Source: Pandoraea fibrosis (GTDB lineage Bacteria; Pseudomonadota; Gammaproteobacteria; Burkholderiales; Burkholderiaceae). From it: 64,000 bases of DNA. The position numbers and the translations under genes are program-made. Position 1 is the first letter of the stretch, and each line of letters begins with the position of its first letter. Under the pieces are notes generated by a model. It saw only the letters and a program-made list of their open reading frames with translations, was not told the DNA's origin and ran no database searches. The DNA lies in the NCBI RefSeq assembly GCF_000807775.2, contig NZ_CP047385.1, positions 1,798,001-1,862,000 on the forward strand, given 5' to 3'. Positions 16,201-25,516 of the stretch are shown here, in pieces.

Positions 16201-17457
16201 ATGGAACGTGTGTCGAAGGGGGCCGATTCGCAACAGGGCATCCGGCAAGGTGCGCCGCGCGGCAGGGTAGCTTCGCTGGTGATCGTTCTGCTGGCGCAGG
16301 TGGCCGCGATGGGCGTCTGGTTTTCGTCGACGACTGCCGTGGCGCTCATCAAGCGCACGCAGGAGATCGCCTCGGCGGACGAGGCCATGCTCACCGGCGC
16401 GGTGCAACTGGGCTTCGTCATCGGCACGGTGATCTCGGCGACGCTGGCCTTGCCTGACCGTTACGACCTGCGCCGGATCTTCGCGGCGTCTGCGCTGATG
16501 GCGGCGCTGTCCACCGGCGCACTCGCCGTGTTGCCGCCGACCGGTCCCGCCGTCGTCCTGTTGCGTTTGATGACGGGCATGTGCATGGCCGGCGTGTATC
16601 CCGTGGGCATCCGGCTCGTGACGACGTGGGCCAATGCGGACCTCGGTCTGCTGATCGGCTTGCTGGTCGCGGCGCTCACGCTCGGGTCGGCCAGTCCGCA
16701 TCTGGTGGGCGGGCTGCCCGAGCTCGACTGGCACTGGGTGTATCTGGTGGCGGCGCTGTTGGCGGTGGCCGCCGGTATCGCCATCGGCTTCGCCAGCATC
16801 GGGCCGAACATCAAGCGCGCCGCACGCGTCGATCTGTCGAAAGTCACGCAGGCATGGCGCAACCCGGCCGTCCGGCTGGCGAACCTCGGCTACCTCGGTC
16901 ACATGTGGGAGCTGTACGCGATGTGGGCGTGGCTGGGCTTGTTCCTTCAGTACACGCTGTCGTCGCATGGCGTGAGCGACTTCCGCGAGAAAGCCGAAAT
17001 GCTGACGTTTGCAGTGATTGCGTTCGGGGCACTCGGCGCCTGGGCAGGCGGTCTGCTGGCGGATCGCGTGGGCCGCACGCTCGTCACGATCGGTGCGATG
17101 GCGTTGAGCGCGACGTGCGCGGCCACCATCGGCTGGATATCCCACGCACCGCTCGCGGTCGTCGTGATCGTCGCCTTCGTGTGGGGGGCTTCGGTGATCG
17201 CGGATTCGGCGCAGTTCTCGGCCGCAGTCGCGGAGTTGTCCGATCCGACATCGGTCGGCACGTTGCTCACGGCACAGACCTGTGCCGGGTTCCTGATCAC
17301 GCTGGTGAGCATCCGGCTGGTGCCGGTCGTTCAGGCGCACCTCGGGTGGCCGGGTGGCATGGGGCTGCTCGCCATCGGTCCGGCGCTTGGCTGCGTAGCG
17401 ATGTGGCGCCTGCGTCAACACCCGGAAGCCCGTCGCATGGCCGGTGGAAAGCGATAG
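16201..17457 (+). CDS. MFS transporter
   Basis: A 418-residue major facilitator superfamily permease with about twelve hydrophobic helices in two halves. The loop after helix 2-3 (LPDRYDLRRIF) and the helix 4 region (LLRLMTGMCMAGVYPVGIRLV, quoted in part) follow the MFS pattern; ADRVGRTLVTIGAM is the equivalent in the C-terminal half. It starts 13 bases after the reductase stop with GAGGA upstream, so it belongs to the same transcript. It may import the substrate of the pathway or export a product; a second, sodium-coupled transporter is encoded further down. Confidence 0.87.
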   Translation: MERVSKGADSQQGIRQGAPRGRVASLVIVLLAQVAAMGVWFSSTTAVALIKRTQEIASADEAMLTGAVQLGFVIGTVISATLALPDRYDLRRIFAASALMAALSTGALAVLPPTGPAVVLLRLMTGMCMAGVYPVGIRLVTTWANADLGLLIGLLVAALTLGSASPHLVGGLPELDWHWVYLVAALLAVAAGIAIGFASIGPNIKRAARVDLSKVTQAWRNPAVRLANLGYLGHMWELYAMWAWLGLFLQYTLSSHGVSDFREKAEMLTFAVIAFGALGAWAGGLLADRVGRTLVTIGAMALSATCAATIGWISHAPLAVVVIVAFVWGASVIADSAQFSAAVAELSDPTSVGTLLTAQTCAGFLITLVSIRLVPVVQAHLGWPGGMGLLAIGPALGCVAMWRLRQHPEARRMAGGKR

Positions 17458-17521
17458 CGCCGGCTGTGCGGCACCTTGCACCTTCTGATCGTCCTTTCAT
17501 CACGTAATTCGAGACGTAGAC

Positions 17522-18955
17522 ATGTATTCCTATCCAGACATCAAGATGCTGATCGGTGCCGAGTGGCGTAGCGCGCCCGGCCAACCGGTGACGAACCCGT
17601 CGGAAGGCACCGTGATCGGCACGGTACCGGTCGCCGGCGTTGCCGATCTCGACGACGCGCTCGCGGCCGCCGCACAAGGCTTTAAGGTATGGCGCCGCGT
17701 GCCGCCCGCGCAGCGCGCCGAAATCATGCTGCGCGCGATCGCGTTGCTCAAGGAGCGGGTCGAAAGCATTGCGTTCGCCATTTCGCTGGAACAGGGTAAG
17801 ACGCTGGCGCAAGCGCGCGCCGAAGTGCTGCGCGGTTGCGATCTGATGACGTGGGACGCCAACGAAGGCAAACGACTCTACGGTCGCGTCATTCCGGCCG
17901 AGCCGGGCATGCGCCACACGGTGATCCGTGAACCGGTCGGGGTAATCGCCGCTTTCACGCCGTGGAACTTTCCGATGAGTTCGCCGGCCCGCAAGGTCGG
18001 CGGTGCGCTCGCCGCGGGTTGCTCGATCATCCTGAAGGCAGCGGAAGAGACGCCCGCCGGTGCGGTGCTCATGGCACAGGCGTTCCGCGATGCCGGATTG
18101 CCCGATGGCGTGTTCAATCTCGTGTTCGGCGATCCGGCCATGATTTCGTCGCACCTGATTGCCAGTCCCGTGGTGCGAGGCATCACGTTCACGGGATCGA
18201 CGCCGGTGGGCAAGCATCTCGCCGGACTGGCGGCGCAACACATGAAGCCCGCCATTCTCGAGCTTGGCGGTCATGCCCCGGTCATCGTTTGCGAAGACGC
18301 CGACCCCGAGGCGGCCGCGCTCGCTTGCGTCAAGGGCAAGCTCAACAACGCAGGGCAGGTGTGTGTCGCACCGACGCGCTTCTTCGTGCACCGCAACGTG
18401 TACGACGCCTTCGTGGCCGCCTTCGCCCGGCATGGTGGCGCGATTCGCGCCGGTCACGCGCTGGAGTCTTCCAGCGACATCGGCCCGGTCGTGAACGAAC
18501 GCCGTCTCGCGGCACTGCACTCACTGGTCGACGACGCCGTGGCGCGTGGCGCGCGCGTGGTCTGCGGCGGTCAGCGTCACGAGGGACCCGGCTATGTGTT
18601 TCCGTTCACCGCACTGGCCGACGTGCCGGCCGACGCGCGCACCATGCAGGAAGAGCCGTTCGGCCCGCTGTCGCTGATCGTGCCGGTCGACAGTCTGGAT
18701 GAAGCCATCGAGCGCGCCAACAGCGTGCCGTATGGCCTCGCAGGCTACGCCTTCACGCGTTCGGCGGCCAACGCCTACCGACTGGGCGAGGCCCTCGAAA
18801 TCGGCAACCTGGCCATCAATCATCTGGTCTCGGCCGTGTCGGAGACACCCTTCGGCGGTGTCAAGGACAGCGGTTACGGGCGGGAGGGCGGGACCGAGGG
18901 ACTCGAGTGCTACACGCACGTCAAGAGCATCTCGCATCTCATGGATCCGGCGTAA
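17522..18955 (+). CDS. NAD(P)-dependent aldehyde dehydrogenase, succinate-semialdehyde type
   Basis: A 477-residue aldehyde dehydrogenase closest in pattern to succinate-semialdehyde dehydrogenases of the GabD type. The cofactor/catalytic landmarks are FTPWNFPMSSPARKVGGAL, FTGSTPVGKHL, catalytic Glu247 in LELGGHAP and catalytic Cys281 in NNAGQVCVAPTRF. The C-terminal ETPFGGVKDSGYGREGG is typical of the SSADH clade. It would oxidise an aldehyde formed after the monooxygenase step, although the natural substrate need not be succinate semialdehyde. It is 64 bases downstream of the MFS gene, in the same run. Confidence 0.88.
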   Translation: MYSYPDIKMLIGAEWRSAPGQPVTNPSEGTVIGTVPVAGVADLDDALAAAAQGFKVWRRVPPAQRAEIMLRAIALLKERVESIAFAISLEQGKTLAQARAEVLRGCDLMTWDANEGKRLYGRVIPAEPGMRHTVIREPVGVIAAFTPWNFPMSSPARKVGGALAAGCSIILKAAEETPAGAVLMAQAFRDAGLPDGVFNLVFGDPAMISSHLIASPVVRGITFTGSTPVGKHLAGLAAQHMKPAILELGGHAPVIVCEDADPEAAALACVKGKLNNAGQVCVAPTRFFVHRNVYDAFVAAFARHGGAIRAGHALESSSDIGPVVNERRLAALHSLVDDAVARGARVVCGGQRHEGPGYVFPFTALADVPADARTMQEEPFGPLSLIVPVDSLDEAIERANSVPYGLAGYAFTRSAANAYRLGEALEIGNLAINHLVSAVSETPFGGVKDSGYGREGGTEGLECYTHVKSISHLMDPA

Positions 18956-19091
18956 CCCGACGGCGGATCAGGCGCGGTGATCGTACGGGACACGCTTCAC
19001 CGCATTCGTGACGAGCCAGAACGCCGGGCGTCAATTCCGACGCCCCGGTGTCCGGTTCGATAAGCAGACGGGAATAATCTGGAGACAGTTG

Positions 19092-19307
19092 ATGCGGCCT
19101 GTATATCTTTTAGCACTCCTACCAGTGTTGGCGGTTTTGGTAGGTCCGTTTTTCGTCAACAGGGTCACGCCCTACATTCTCGGCATGCCGTTTCTGCTGG
19201 TGTGGCTGTCGGGGGCACTGGTGATGACGTCGGTGGTGATGGCGATCATTTTCTACGCCGACAAGGCACGCCTCGAGTCCGGCAGCGCCGGGCGCGAAGG
19301 AGTCTGA
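19092..19307 (+). CDS. DUF3311 small membrane protein
   Basis: A 71-residue protein with two hydrophobic helices (about residues 3-22 and 30-52), matching the small DUF3311 proteins that are encoded directly before sodium:solute symporters. GGAG lies 7 bases upstream of this ATG; the open frame extends 28 codons further but has no support there. Its stop is three bases before the symporter start, so the two are coupled and probably form one transporter complex. Exact function of the small subunit is not established. Confidence 0.85.
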   Translation: MRPVYLLALLPVLAVLVGPFFVNRVTPYILGMPFLLVWLSGALVMTSVVMAIIFYADKARLESGSAGREGV

Positions 19308-19310
19308 CCC

Positions 19311-20786
19311 ATGAACAGCGCACTGATCTTTATCTTTCTGGCCATTGCGGTCGCCCTGTTCCTGGGGATTCGCGCGCGTCGCGGCAAGGACATGAGTCTG
19401 GAGCAATGGGCCGTTGGCGGTCGCGGCTTCGGCGCGGCTATCGTGTTCCTGCTCATGGCGGGCGAGATCTACACGACGTTCGTGTTTCTCGGCGGTAGCG
19501 GTTATGCCTACGGGCACGGCGCAGGCGCGTATTACCTGCTCGGCTACGGCAGCCTGCCGTTCATTCTGTCGTATTTCCTGTTGCCGCCGATCTGGCGTTA
19601 TGCCAAGGAGCGCGGCCTGATTTCACAGCCCGACTTCTTTGCCTCGAAGTACAACAGCCAGAAGATGGGCGTGCTGGTCGCGATTGTCGGCTTCGCTGCC
19701 CTGATTCCCTATCTCGTGCTGCAACTCAAGGGGCTTGGCATCATCGTCAGCGTGTCGTCGTATTCGGCCCTCTCGGCGAATCAGGGCGTGCTGATCGGTG
19801 CGGTCGTGGTGGCGGTGTATGTCGCGCTCTCCGGCGTGCATGGCTCGGCCTGGACATCGGTGGTGAAAGACGCGCTCGTCATGTTCGTCGCGATCTTCCT
19901 TGGCCTCTATCTGCCGTATCACTACTACGGCGGCGTGGGCGAGATGTTCGCGGCCATCGAGAAGGCAAAGCCGGGCTTCCTTGCGCTTCGCGATGTGGGG
20001 GAAAGCCCGGTGTGGATGGTCTCGACGGTGATTCTCTCGACGTTGGGCTTCTATATGTGGCCGCACATGTTCATGGCGGTCTACACGGCCAAGCGCGAAG
20101 AGGTGCTGCGTCGCAATGCGTTCGTGCTGCCGATCTACCAGCTCATGCTGCTGTTCATCCTGTTCGTCGGCTTTTCCGCGGTGCTCGCGGTGCCGGGCCT
20201 CACGGGGGGCGACATCGATCTGGCGCTGTTCAAGGTGTCGCTCCAGACGTTCGATCCGTGGTTCGTGGGCGTGATCGGTGCGGCAGGGGTGCTCACGGCG
20301 CTGGTGCCGGGCTCGATGATCCTGATGACCTCGGCCACGCTGTTGGCGAACAACGTGTACCGTCCGCTGCGTCCGCAAGCGACCGATGCGCAGGTGGCGC
20401 GTGTGGCCAAGTGGCTGGCGCCGGCGGTCATGGCGCTGGCGGTGTTGTTCACGCTGAACGGCGGCCAGACCATCGTGGCGCTGTTGCTCATGGCGTATGC
20501 GTTGGTGACGCAGTTGTTCCCGGCGTTGCTGGCCAGTCTCTTCACAAAGAATCTGGTGACGCGTCCGGCGGCCTTCGCCAGCATCATCGTTGGCGAAGCG
20601 ACGGTGGCCTGGGTGTCGCTCACGAAGAAGTCGGTGGCCTCGCTGTTCCCGTTCCTGCCGGACGCACTGAAGGACCTCAACGTCGGCATCGTCGCGTTGG
20701 TGTTCAACGTGGTGACGCTGGTGGTCGTAACGCTACTCACGCGTCGCACGGCGACGGCAGCGCAATTGGCGGCAGACGCTTCCTGA
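19311..20786 (+). CDS. Sodium:solute symporter (SSS family)
   Basis: A 491-residue inner-membrane symporter with about thirteen helices. SSS-family elements include EQWAVGGRGFGAAIVFLLMAGE (quoted in part), the helix-2 region GYGSLPFILSYFLLP and the middle segment STLGFYMWPHMFMAVYTAKREEVLRR (partial). It is preceded by its DUF3311 partner. Related systems take up organic acids, amino acids or ureido compounds with Na+. Within the operon it is a good candidate for substrate uptake, perhaps of an acylated or amide compound that the M20 hydrolase then cleaves. Confidence 0.88.
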   Translation: MNSALIFIFLAIAVALFLGIRARRGKDMSLEQWAVGGRGFGAAIVFLLMAGEIYTTFVFLGGSGYAYGHGAGAYYLLGYGSLPFILSYFLLPPIWRYAKERGLISQPDFFASKYNSQKMGVLVAIVGFAALIPYLVLQLKGLGIIVSVSSYSALSANQGVLIGAVVVAVYVALSGVHGSAWTSVVKDALVMFVAIFLGLYLPYHYYGGVGEMFAAIEKAKPGFLALRDVGESPVWMVSTVILSTLGFYMWPHMFMAVYTAKREEVLRRNAFVLPIYQLMLLFILFVGFSAVLAVPGLTGGDIDLALFKVSLQTFDPWFVGVIGAAGVLTALVPGSMILMTSATLLANNVYRPLRPQATDAQVARVAKWLAPAVMALAVLFTLNGGQTIVALLLMAYALVTQLFPALLASLFTKNLVTRPAAFASIIVGEATVAWVSLTKKSVASLFPFLPDALKDLNVGIVALVFNVVTLVVVTLLTRRTATAAQLAADAS

Positions 20787-20796
20787 GGCCGACGGC

Positions 20797-21342
20797 ATGA
20801 AGCGCGCGAGTGTCGTGTGCCCGACGGGCGCGGGGCGCTCGCGCGAACGACTAGACATGATGAATTCCTTCGACATTTCCCGCATCGCGTTCGTGCAGGC
20901 CGGTTGGCATGCCGACTTGCTCAACGGCGCACGCGATGCGTTTTTTTCCCGGATGGCGGAACTGGGTGTGCCCGATGGGCGGATCGTCAGTTTCGATGTG
21001 CCCGGCGCGTTCGAGATCCCATTGTTTGCGCGTCGGCTTGCCGTGACCGGCGAATACGACGCGATCGTCGGGGCGGCATTGGTCGTCAATGGCGGCATCT
21101 ATCGACACGAGTTCGTGGCGCAGGCGGTCGTCGACGGACTGATGCGCGTGCAACTCGACACCGACGTGCCGGTGTTCTCGATGTCGCTCACGCCGCACCA
21201 CTTCCACTCGCATGACGAGCACGACACTTTCTTTAGAGAGCACCTGCGGCACAAGGGGCGCGAGGTTGCAGATGCCTGCGCCGGGATGTTGCGCGCGCTT
21301 TCGGCCATCTCGCCCGACGCTGGCCGGGCCGGCACGGACTGA
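20797..21342 (+). CDS. ribH: 6,7-dimethyl-8-ribityllumazine synthase, type II (RibH2-like)
   Basis: Condenses the pyrimidinedione and butanone phosphate to form the riboflavin precursor lumazine. The sequence resembles the decameric type II enzymes (RibH2 of Brucella/Mesorhizobium): FVQAGWHADLLNGAR at the N-terminus, FDVPGAFEIPLFARRL, GAALVVNGGIYRHEFVAQAV and VPVFSMSLTPHHFHSHDEH (catalytic His region). Homology favours a start near 20857 (about 161 residues), while GAGG 8 bases before 20797 supports the longer form given here. Its place inside a flavin-dependent monooxygenase operon is unusual. It probably duplicates a housekeeping ribH elsewhere and raises flavin supply, or acts on a pathway compound. 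Confidence 0.88.
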   Translation: MKRASVVCPTGAGRSRERLDMMNSFDISRIAFVQAGWHADLLNGARDAFFSRMAELGVPDGRIVSFDVPGAFEIPLFARRLAVTGEYDAIVGAALVVNGGIYRHEFVAQAVVDGLMRVQLDTDVPVFSMSLTPHHFHSHDEHDTFFREHLRHKGREVADACAGMLRALSAISPDAGRAGTD

Positions 21343-21366
21343 CACGCATTTCACGGAATATCAGAC

Positions 21367-22566
21367 ATGAAGCCTTTGAGCGATCTGGACGCGCTGCTCG
21401 CCGGTAGCGACGAAGCGCTGCGCACCTTGCGCCGCGATCTGCATGCCAACCCCGAACTGCGTTTCGAGGAGCGTCGCACGGCCGACGTCGTTGCGCGTTT
21501 TCTCGATGAACTGGGCTACGTCGTCGATCGTGGCATGGCCGGCACGGGCGTGGTGGCGAGCCTGCCCGGCCGGGACCCGTCGCGCGGGATTGTCCTGCGT
21601 GCAGATATGGACGCGCTACCGATTCAGGAGGCGAATACGTTTTCGCACGCGTCGTGTCATCACGGCGTGATGCATGCCTGCGGGCACGACGGTCACACCA
21701 CGATGTTGCTGGGAGCGGCCAAGATGCTCAGGCAATTGCCGCAACTGCCAGGGTCCGTGCATTTCGTTTTCCAGCCCGGCGAGGAAGGCGGTGCGGGGGC
21801 GCAGAAGATGATCGACGACGGGCTGTTCGAGCGGTTCCCGACGGAGGCCGCGTTCGGCATGCACAACTGGCCGAGCCTGCCCGCAGGCGAGTTCGGGCTG
21901 CGCACGGGGCCGATCATGGCCGCCGGGGTGCGCTTTCGGATCACGGTGCGAGGCAAGGGCGCGCACGCGGCCCAACCGCACCTCGGACTCGATCCGATTC
22001 CGCTCGCATGCTCACTGGTGCTTCAGTGTCAGACGCTCGCCGCACGCCATAAAGATCCGGTGGCGCCGGCAGTGGTGTCCGTCTGCATGATGCATGCCGG
22101 GGATACGGACAACGTCATTCCGGACACGGCGGAGTTGCGTGGCACGATTCGCACGCTATCGTCGGCGGTGCTGAATCAGTTGCAGGACGACATCCGCCGG
22201 ATCGCGGGCGGAATGGCAACGGCCTACGGCGCGGTCATCGACGTGGAGTTCTTCCAGTACTACCCCGCGACGGTGAATTCGGCGCAGGCGGCCGGACTTT
22301 GCGAACGGGTGATTCGCCAAACGTTCGGCGATGCCGCGACACATGCCGACGTGCCGCCGAACATGACGTCGGAGGACTTCGGCTTCATGCTCGAAGCCAG
22401 GCCGGGTGCCTACGTGCTGATCGGCAATGCGCCGCGCGGTGAGGCCGCAGTGGGTCTGCACCATCCGGCTTACGACTTCAACGACGACATCATCCGCGAT
22501 GGCGTGCGGTACTGGGTGGCGTTGGCGAAGGGGTATTTCGAGGCGTATCCCGCAGCGCTTGTGTAA
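21367..22566 (+). CDS. M20 family amidohydrolase (hippurate/N-acyl-amino-acid hydrolase type)
   Basis: A 399-residue dinuclear-metal peptidase/amidohydrolase. Landmarks are LRRDLHANPELRFEE, the metal-site LRADMDALPIQE and HACGHDGHTTMLLGAA, and the QPGEEGGAG segment with the catalytic/metal Glu pair. A dimerisation domain follows (about residues 185-300), and NMTSEDFGFML contributes the last metal ligands. The family removes acyl groups from amino acids (hippuricase, IAA-amino-acid hydrolase). It is the last gene of the run that starts with the LLM monooxygenase, 24 bases after ribH. It may release the compound that is later oxidised. Confidence 0.9.
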   Translation: MKPLSDLDALLAGSDEALRTLRRDLHANPELRFEERRTADVVARFLDELGYVVDRGMAGTGVVASLPGRDPSRGIVLRADMDALPIQEANTFSHASCHHGVMHACGHDGHTTMLLGAAKMLRQLPQLPGSVHFVFQPGEEGGAGAQKMIDDGLFERFPTEAAFGMHNWPSLPAGEFGLRTGPIMAAGVRFRITVRGKGAHAAQPHLGLDPIPLACSLVLQCQTLAARHKDPVAPAVVSVCMMHAGDTDNVIPDTAELRGTIRTLSSAVLNQLQDDIRRIAGGMATAYGAVIDVEFFQYYPATVNSAQAAGLCERVIRQTFGDAATHADVPPNMTSEDFGFMLEARPGAYVLIGNAPRGEAAVGLHHPAYDFNDDIIRDGVRYWVALAKGYFEAYPAALV

Positions 22567-22621
22567 CGATGTGCTGGCCGGTGGCGCGAGTGCGTGCTGC
22601 CGCGCCTCACCTCACGTCATC

Positions 22622-23059
22622 TCATTTGAACGTGTACAGGTAGGCGATCAGATCCGCGACCTTGCGTTCGTTGCCGATGCCCCAGAAGCGCATCTTCGTA
22701 CCGGGCACGGTCTTGCCGGGGTTGGCGATGAAGGCGGCAAGCGTCTTGTCGTCCCACACGATCCCGGACTGTTTCATTTCCTTCGAGTAGTCAAAGTCTG
22801 GCAGGCTGCCGGCGCGGCGGTGGGCCAGGCCGTTGAGCTGTGGGCCGAACCCCGACGCCGCCATCGGACCGACCGAATGGCACGACGCGCAGCGCGACGC
22901 GAACAATGCCTTGCCCGCCTCGATATCCGGTGCAGCGAAGGCCGAAGCGGCGAACGTCGCTAACGCAAACGTCAATGCGCCGGCTCGCACGCGTGCGACA
23001 GGGGCGGTGTGGCGCAGAAGAGAGGCCGATAGGAGCAGGGCGAGGGAGCGGGCGGTCAT
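22622..23059 (-). CDS. c-type cytochrome, exported
   Basis: A 145-residue periplasmic cytochrome c of class I type. A signal peptide covers about residues 1-42 (ending ASAFAA). The heme-binding CASCH is at 57-61, and Met123 in PGTKMRFWG is the likely sixth ligand. The LYTFK end is typical of soluble cytochromes c2/c550. The start at 23059 (MTARSLA) fits the signal peptide; an in-frame ATG 12 codons upstream would give an odd N-terminus. It lies downstream of the ABC-transporter operon on the same strand, but a 242-base gap argues for its own promoter. Confidence 0.87.
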   Translation of the reverse strand: MTARSLALLLSASLLRHTAPVARVRAGALTFALATFAASAFAAPDIEAGKALFASRCASCHSVGPMAASGFGPQLNGLAHRRAGSLPDFDYSKEMKQSGIVWDDKTLAAFIANPGKTVPGTKMRFWGIGNERKVADLIAYLYTFK

Positions 23060-23301
23060 GGGTGGATGGTCAGTCGGGACGCTTTTTGACAGCAAGCCGC
23101 TAACTTACCGTTTTCCGCCAGACACGACCAGTGGGACCCGCACGCCCGGGTGCGACATCGTGTCGCGAGTGCCGGGGCCTGGCACCCGGCACGCAACGGT
23201 TGAATCGATGCCGTGGCGGGAAACGCCGCCACGACACCGGCTGGCAACACGCGCGAGCCACCTGTCGCTACGCGTGTTGCCAGCGTCCATGCGAAGCGCT
23301 A

Positions 23302-24108
23302 TTACGCTGCGCCCTTCGTCACGCTATCCGGCAGATCGCGGCCGTGATACTTCTTGTAGATCGCATTGAGCTTGCCGTTCTTCAGATTGGTCTTCACCCA
23401 GTTGTTGATCCAGTCCTTGAGCGCCGGCTGATTCCTGTTGAGTGCGATACCCAGATCAAATTCCTTCTGCGCAAACTTCAGTTCGAGGTTCTTCTCCGGT
23501 GCGCGCTTGATCATCTCGCCAAGGTTCGACGGCGTACTCGAGAATATGTCGACCTGACCCGTCACCATCGACGTGATCAGTGTGGCGTCGTCTTCATAGC
23601 GAACGATCTGCGCGCCCTTCGCATTCTGCGTGGTGAGCGTGTCGTTCACCGTCGCGCGGGTGAGGCCAATGCGTTTGCCGTTCAGGTCCTCATAGCCTTT
23701 GATGTTCATGCTCTTGGGCCCGCCGACGATAATCGAAATGACGGCGTAAGGAACCGAGAAGTCGATCACCTGCGCACGTTCCGGTGTGATCGAGAGATCG
23801 GCCACCACGATGTCCGCGCGGTTCGCTTGCAGCGTCGGCACGCGCGCGGCATTCGTGACGGACACGATATCGAGCTTCACGCCCAGATCCTGTGCAAGCA
23901 ACTTGGCGGTGTCGACGTCCGAGCCCGCCGGTTGCAGATTGGCATCGGCAAACGAATACAACGGCGTACCCATGGCGATGGCGACGCGAATCTTGCCCGC
24001 TTTCTTGATGTCGTCGAGCTGATCGGCAAAGGCAGCGTGCGCCATCGCGCCGAGCAGGACTGCGGCACAGGTCTGGGTAAACAACGCCTTGAACGTCTTG
24101 AGTTTCAT
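23302..24108 (-). CDS. Amino-acid ABC transporter substrate-binding protein
   Basis: A 268-residue periplasmic binding protein (SBP_bac_3 family). The signal peptide is about residues 1-28 (KLKTFKALFTQTCAAVLLG ... AAFA). The mature part has IRVAIAMGTPLYSFADANL near its start, DIVVADLSITPERAQVIDFSVPY in the hinge region (partial), and the second-lobe GKRIGLTRATVNDTL. It captures a polar amino acid or derivative and delivers it to the two permeases encoded just upstream. It is the last gene of the four-gene operon read from 26310, 42 bases after the ATPase gene. Ligand not predictable. Confidence 0.9.
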   Translation of the reverse strand: MKLKTFKALFTQTCAAVLLGAMAHAAFADQLDDIKKAGKIRVAIAMGTPLYSFADANLQPAGSDVDTAKLLAQDLGVKLDIVSVTNAARVPTLQANRADIVVADLSITPERAQVIDFSVPYAVISIIVGGPKSMNIKGYEDLNGKRIGLTRATVNDTLTTQNAKGAQIVRYEDDATLITSMVTGQVDIFSSTPSNLGEMIKRAPEKNLELKFAQKEFDLGIALNRNQPALKDWINNWVKTNLKNGKLNAIYKKYHGRDLPDSVTKGAA

Positions 24109-24150
24109 GCAGTGGTCTCCTTGGAATGATGTGTTGTCGTGACTGTGCGC

Positions 24151-24879
24151 TTACAGCCCGTTGGCGAGGAATGCGCGTAGTTCGGGCGTTTGCGGGTTGT
24201 CGAGCATCTCGCCCGGACCGACTTCCCACACCTTGCCCTGATGCATGTAGATGATTTGATCGGCCACACGCTTGGCAAATGCCATTTCGTGCGTGACGAG
24301 CAGCATTGTCATGCCGTCGGCGGCAAGATCTTCCATGACGCGCAGCACTTCGCCCGTGAGTTGCGGATCGAGTGCCGACGTCACTTCGTCGAACAGCATG
24401 ACTTTCGGCGACATGGCGAGCGAACGTGCGATGGCCACGCGTTGTTGCTGGCCACCGGAGAGCTGCTCGGGATAGCTGTCGGCCTTGTCGGAGAGGCCCA
24501 CTTGCGCGAGCACGCGCTTCGCGACTTCCTCGGCTTCGCTGCGCCCGAGACGCTTCACATGACGCAGCGCGAGCATGATGTTCTCGCGCACGCTCAGATG
24601 TGGAAAGAGGTTGTAGCTCTGGAAGACGATGCCGACTTCGCGGCGCAGTTGATGCAGGTCGATCTGCGGATCTTCCACGCGAATGCCGCACACTTCGATG
24701 GAGCCTTCGTCGATGGTTTCCAGACGGTCGATACAGCGCAGCGCCGTGCTCTTGCCCGAACCGCTTGCGCCAATGATGGCGACCATCTTGCCGCGCTCCA
24801 CTTCGAACGACACGCCCTTGAGCACCGGGTTGTCGCCGAAGCGTTTGTGAATCTGGTTGACCTTAACGATTGCCGACAT
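24151..24879 (-). CDS. Amino-acid ABC transporter ATP-binding protein
   Basis: A 242-residue ATPase of the polar amino-acid uptake (GlnQ/HisP) type. All nucleotide motifs are visible: Walker A GASGSGKST, Q-loop VGIVFQSYNLFPHLSV, signature LSGGQQQRVAIARSLA, Walker B VMLFDEVTSALDP and the switch LLVTHEM. The gene overlaps the end of the second permease gene by 17 bases, so the two are translationally coupled. It energises import of the ligand held by the binding protein encoded next. Confidence 0.95.
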   Translation of the reverse strand: MSAIVKVNQIHKRFGDNPVLKGVSFEVERGKMVAIIGASGSGKSTALRCIDRLETIDEGSIEVCGIRVEDPQIDLHQLRREVGIVFQSYNLFPHLSVRENIMLALRHVKRLGRSEAEEVAKRVLAQVGLSDKADSYPEQLSGGQQQRVAIARSLAMSPKVMLFDEVTSALDPQLTGEVLRVMEDLAADGMTMLLVTHEMAFAKRVADQIIYMHQGKVWEVGPGEMLDNPQTPELRAFLANGL

Positions 24880-25516
24880 TGAGCCTGTCCTCCAGTGATG
24901 CGCTCCAGCGCGAGAGCGGGTAGCACAGCACGAAATAAAACACCCCTACCAGCGAGAACACGAGGAAGGGCTGGAAAATCGAGTTGTTGATGATCTGACC
25001 GGCTCGGGTGAGCTCCACGAAACCGATCACCGAGGCGAGCGATGTCATCTTGATGATCTGCACGAGGAAGCCGATGGTCGGCGGCAGCGACAGACGCACG
25101 GCCTGCGGAATGATGACGAGACGCAGCGTCTGCCAGCGCGAGAACGACAGGCACTCGGCGGCTTCCCACTGTGCACGCGGCATCGCTTCGACGCATCCAC
25201 GCCAGATGTCGCCCAGATAGGCGCTGGTGTAGACCATCAGCGCGAGGGCGGCCGCCACGATGGCGGGCAACTCGAAGCCGTATACCGACAGGCCGAAGTA
25301 GACGATGAACAGCAGAATCAGCAGCGGAATGCCCTGAATCGCTTCGATGAACACTTGCGCGGGCAAGCGCAGCCAGCGACGCGGCGAGATGCGCGCGAGC
25401 ATCACGAGAAACCCACCGGCACTGCCCAGTACGAACGCGATCAGCGAGAGCACCAGCGTCCAGCCGATGGACTGCACCAGATACCCGAAATAGGTCCAGG
25501 AAAAGTTGCCGATCAT
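24863..25516 (-). CDS. Amino-acid ABC transporter permease 2
   Basis: A 217-residue inner-membrane permease (HisMQ family) with about five helices. The EAA-type coupling loop is VEAMPRAQWEAAECLSFSRW, and the N-terminal part MIGNFSWTYFGYLVQSIGWT is typical. The start (25516) overlaps the end of permease 1 in an ATGA arrangement, which excludes the much longer upstream frame. It pairs with permease 1 to form the channel. Confidence 0.93.
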   Translation of the reverse strand: MIGNFSWTYFGYLVQSIGWTLVLSLIAFVLGSAGGFLVMLARISPRRWLRLPAQVFIEAIQGIPLLILLFIVYFGLSVYGFELPAIVAAALALMVYTSAYLGDIWRGCVEAMPRAQWEAAECLSFSRWQTLRLVIIPQAVRLSLPPTIGFLVQIIKMTSLASVIGFVELTRAGQIINNSIFQPFLVFSLVGVFYFVLCYPLSRWSASLEDRLNVGNR

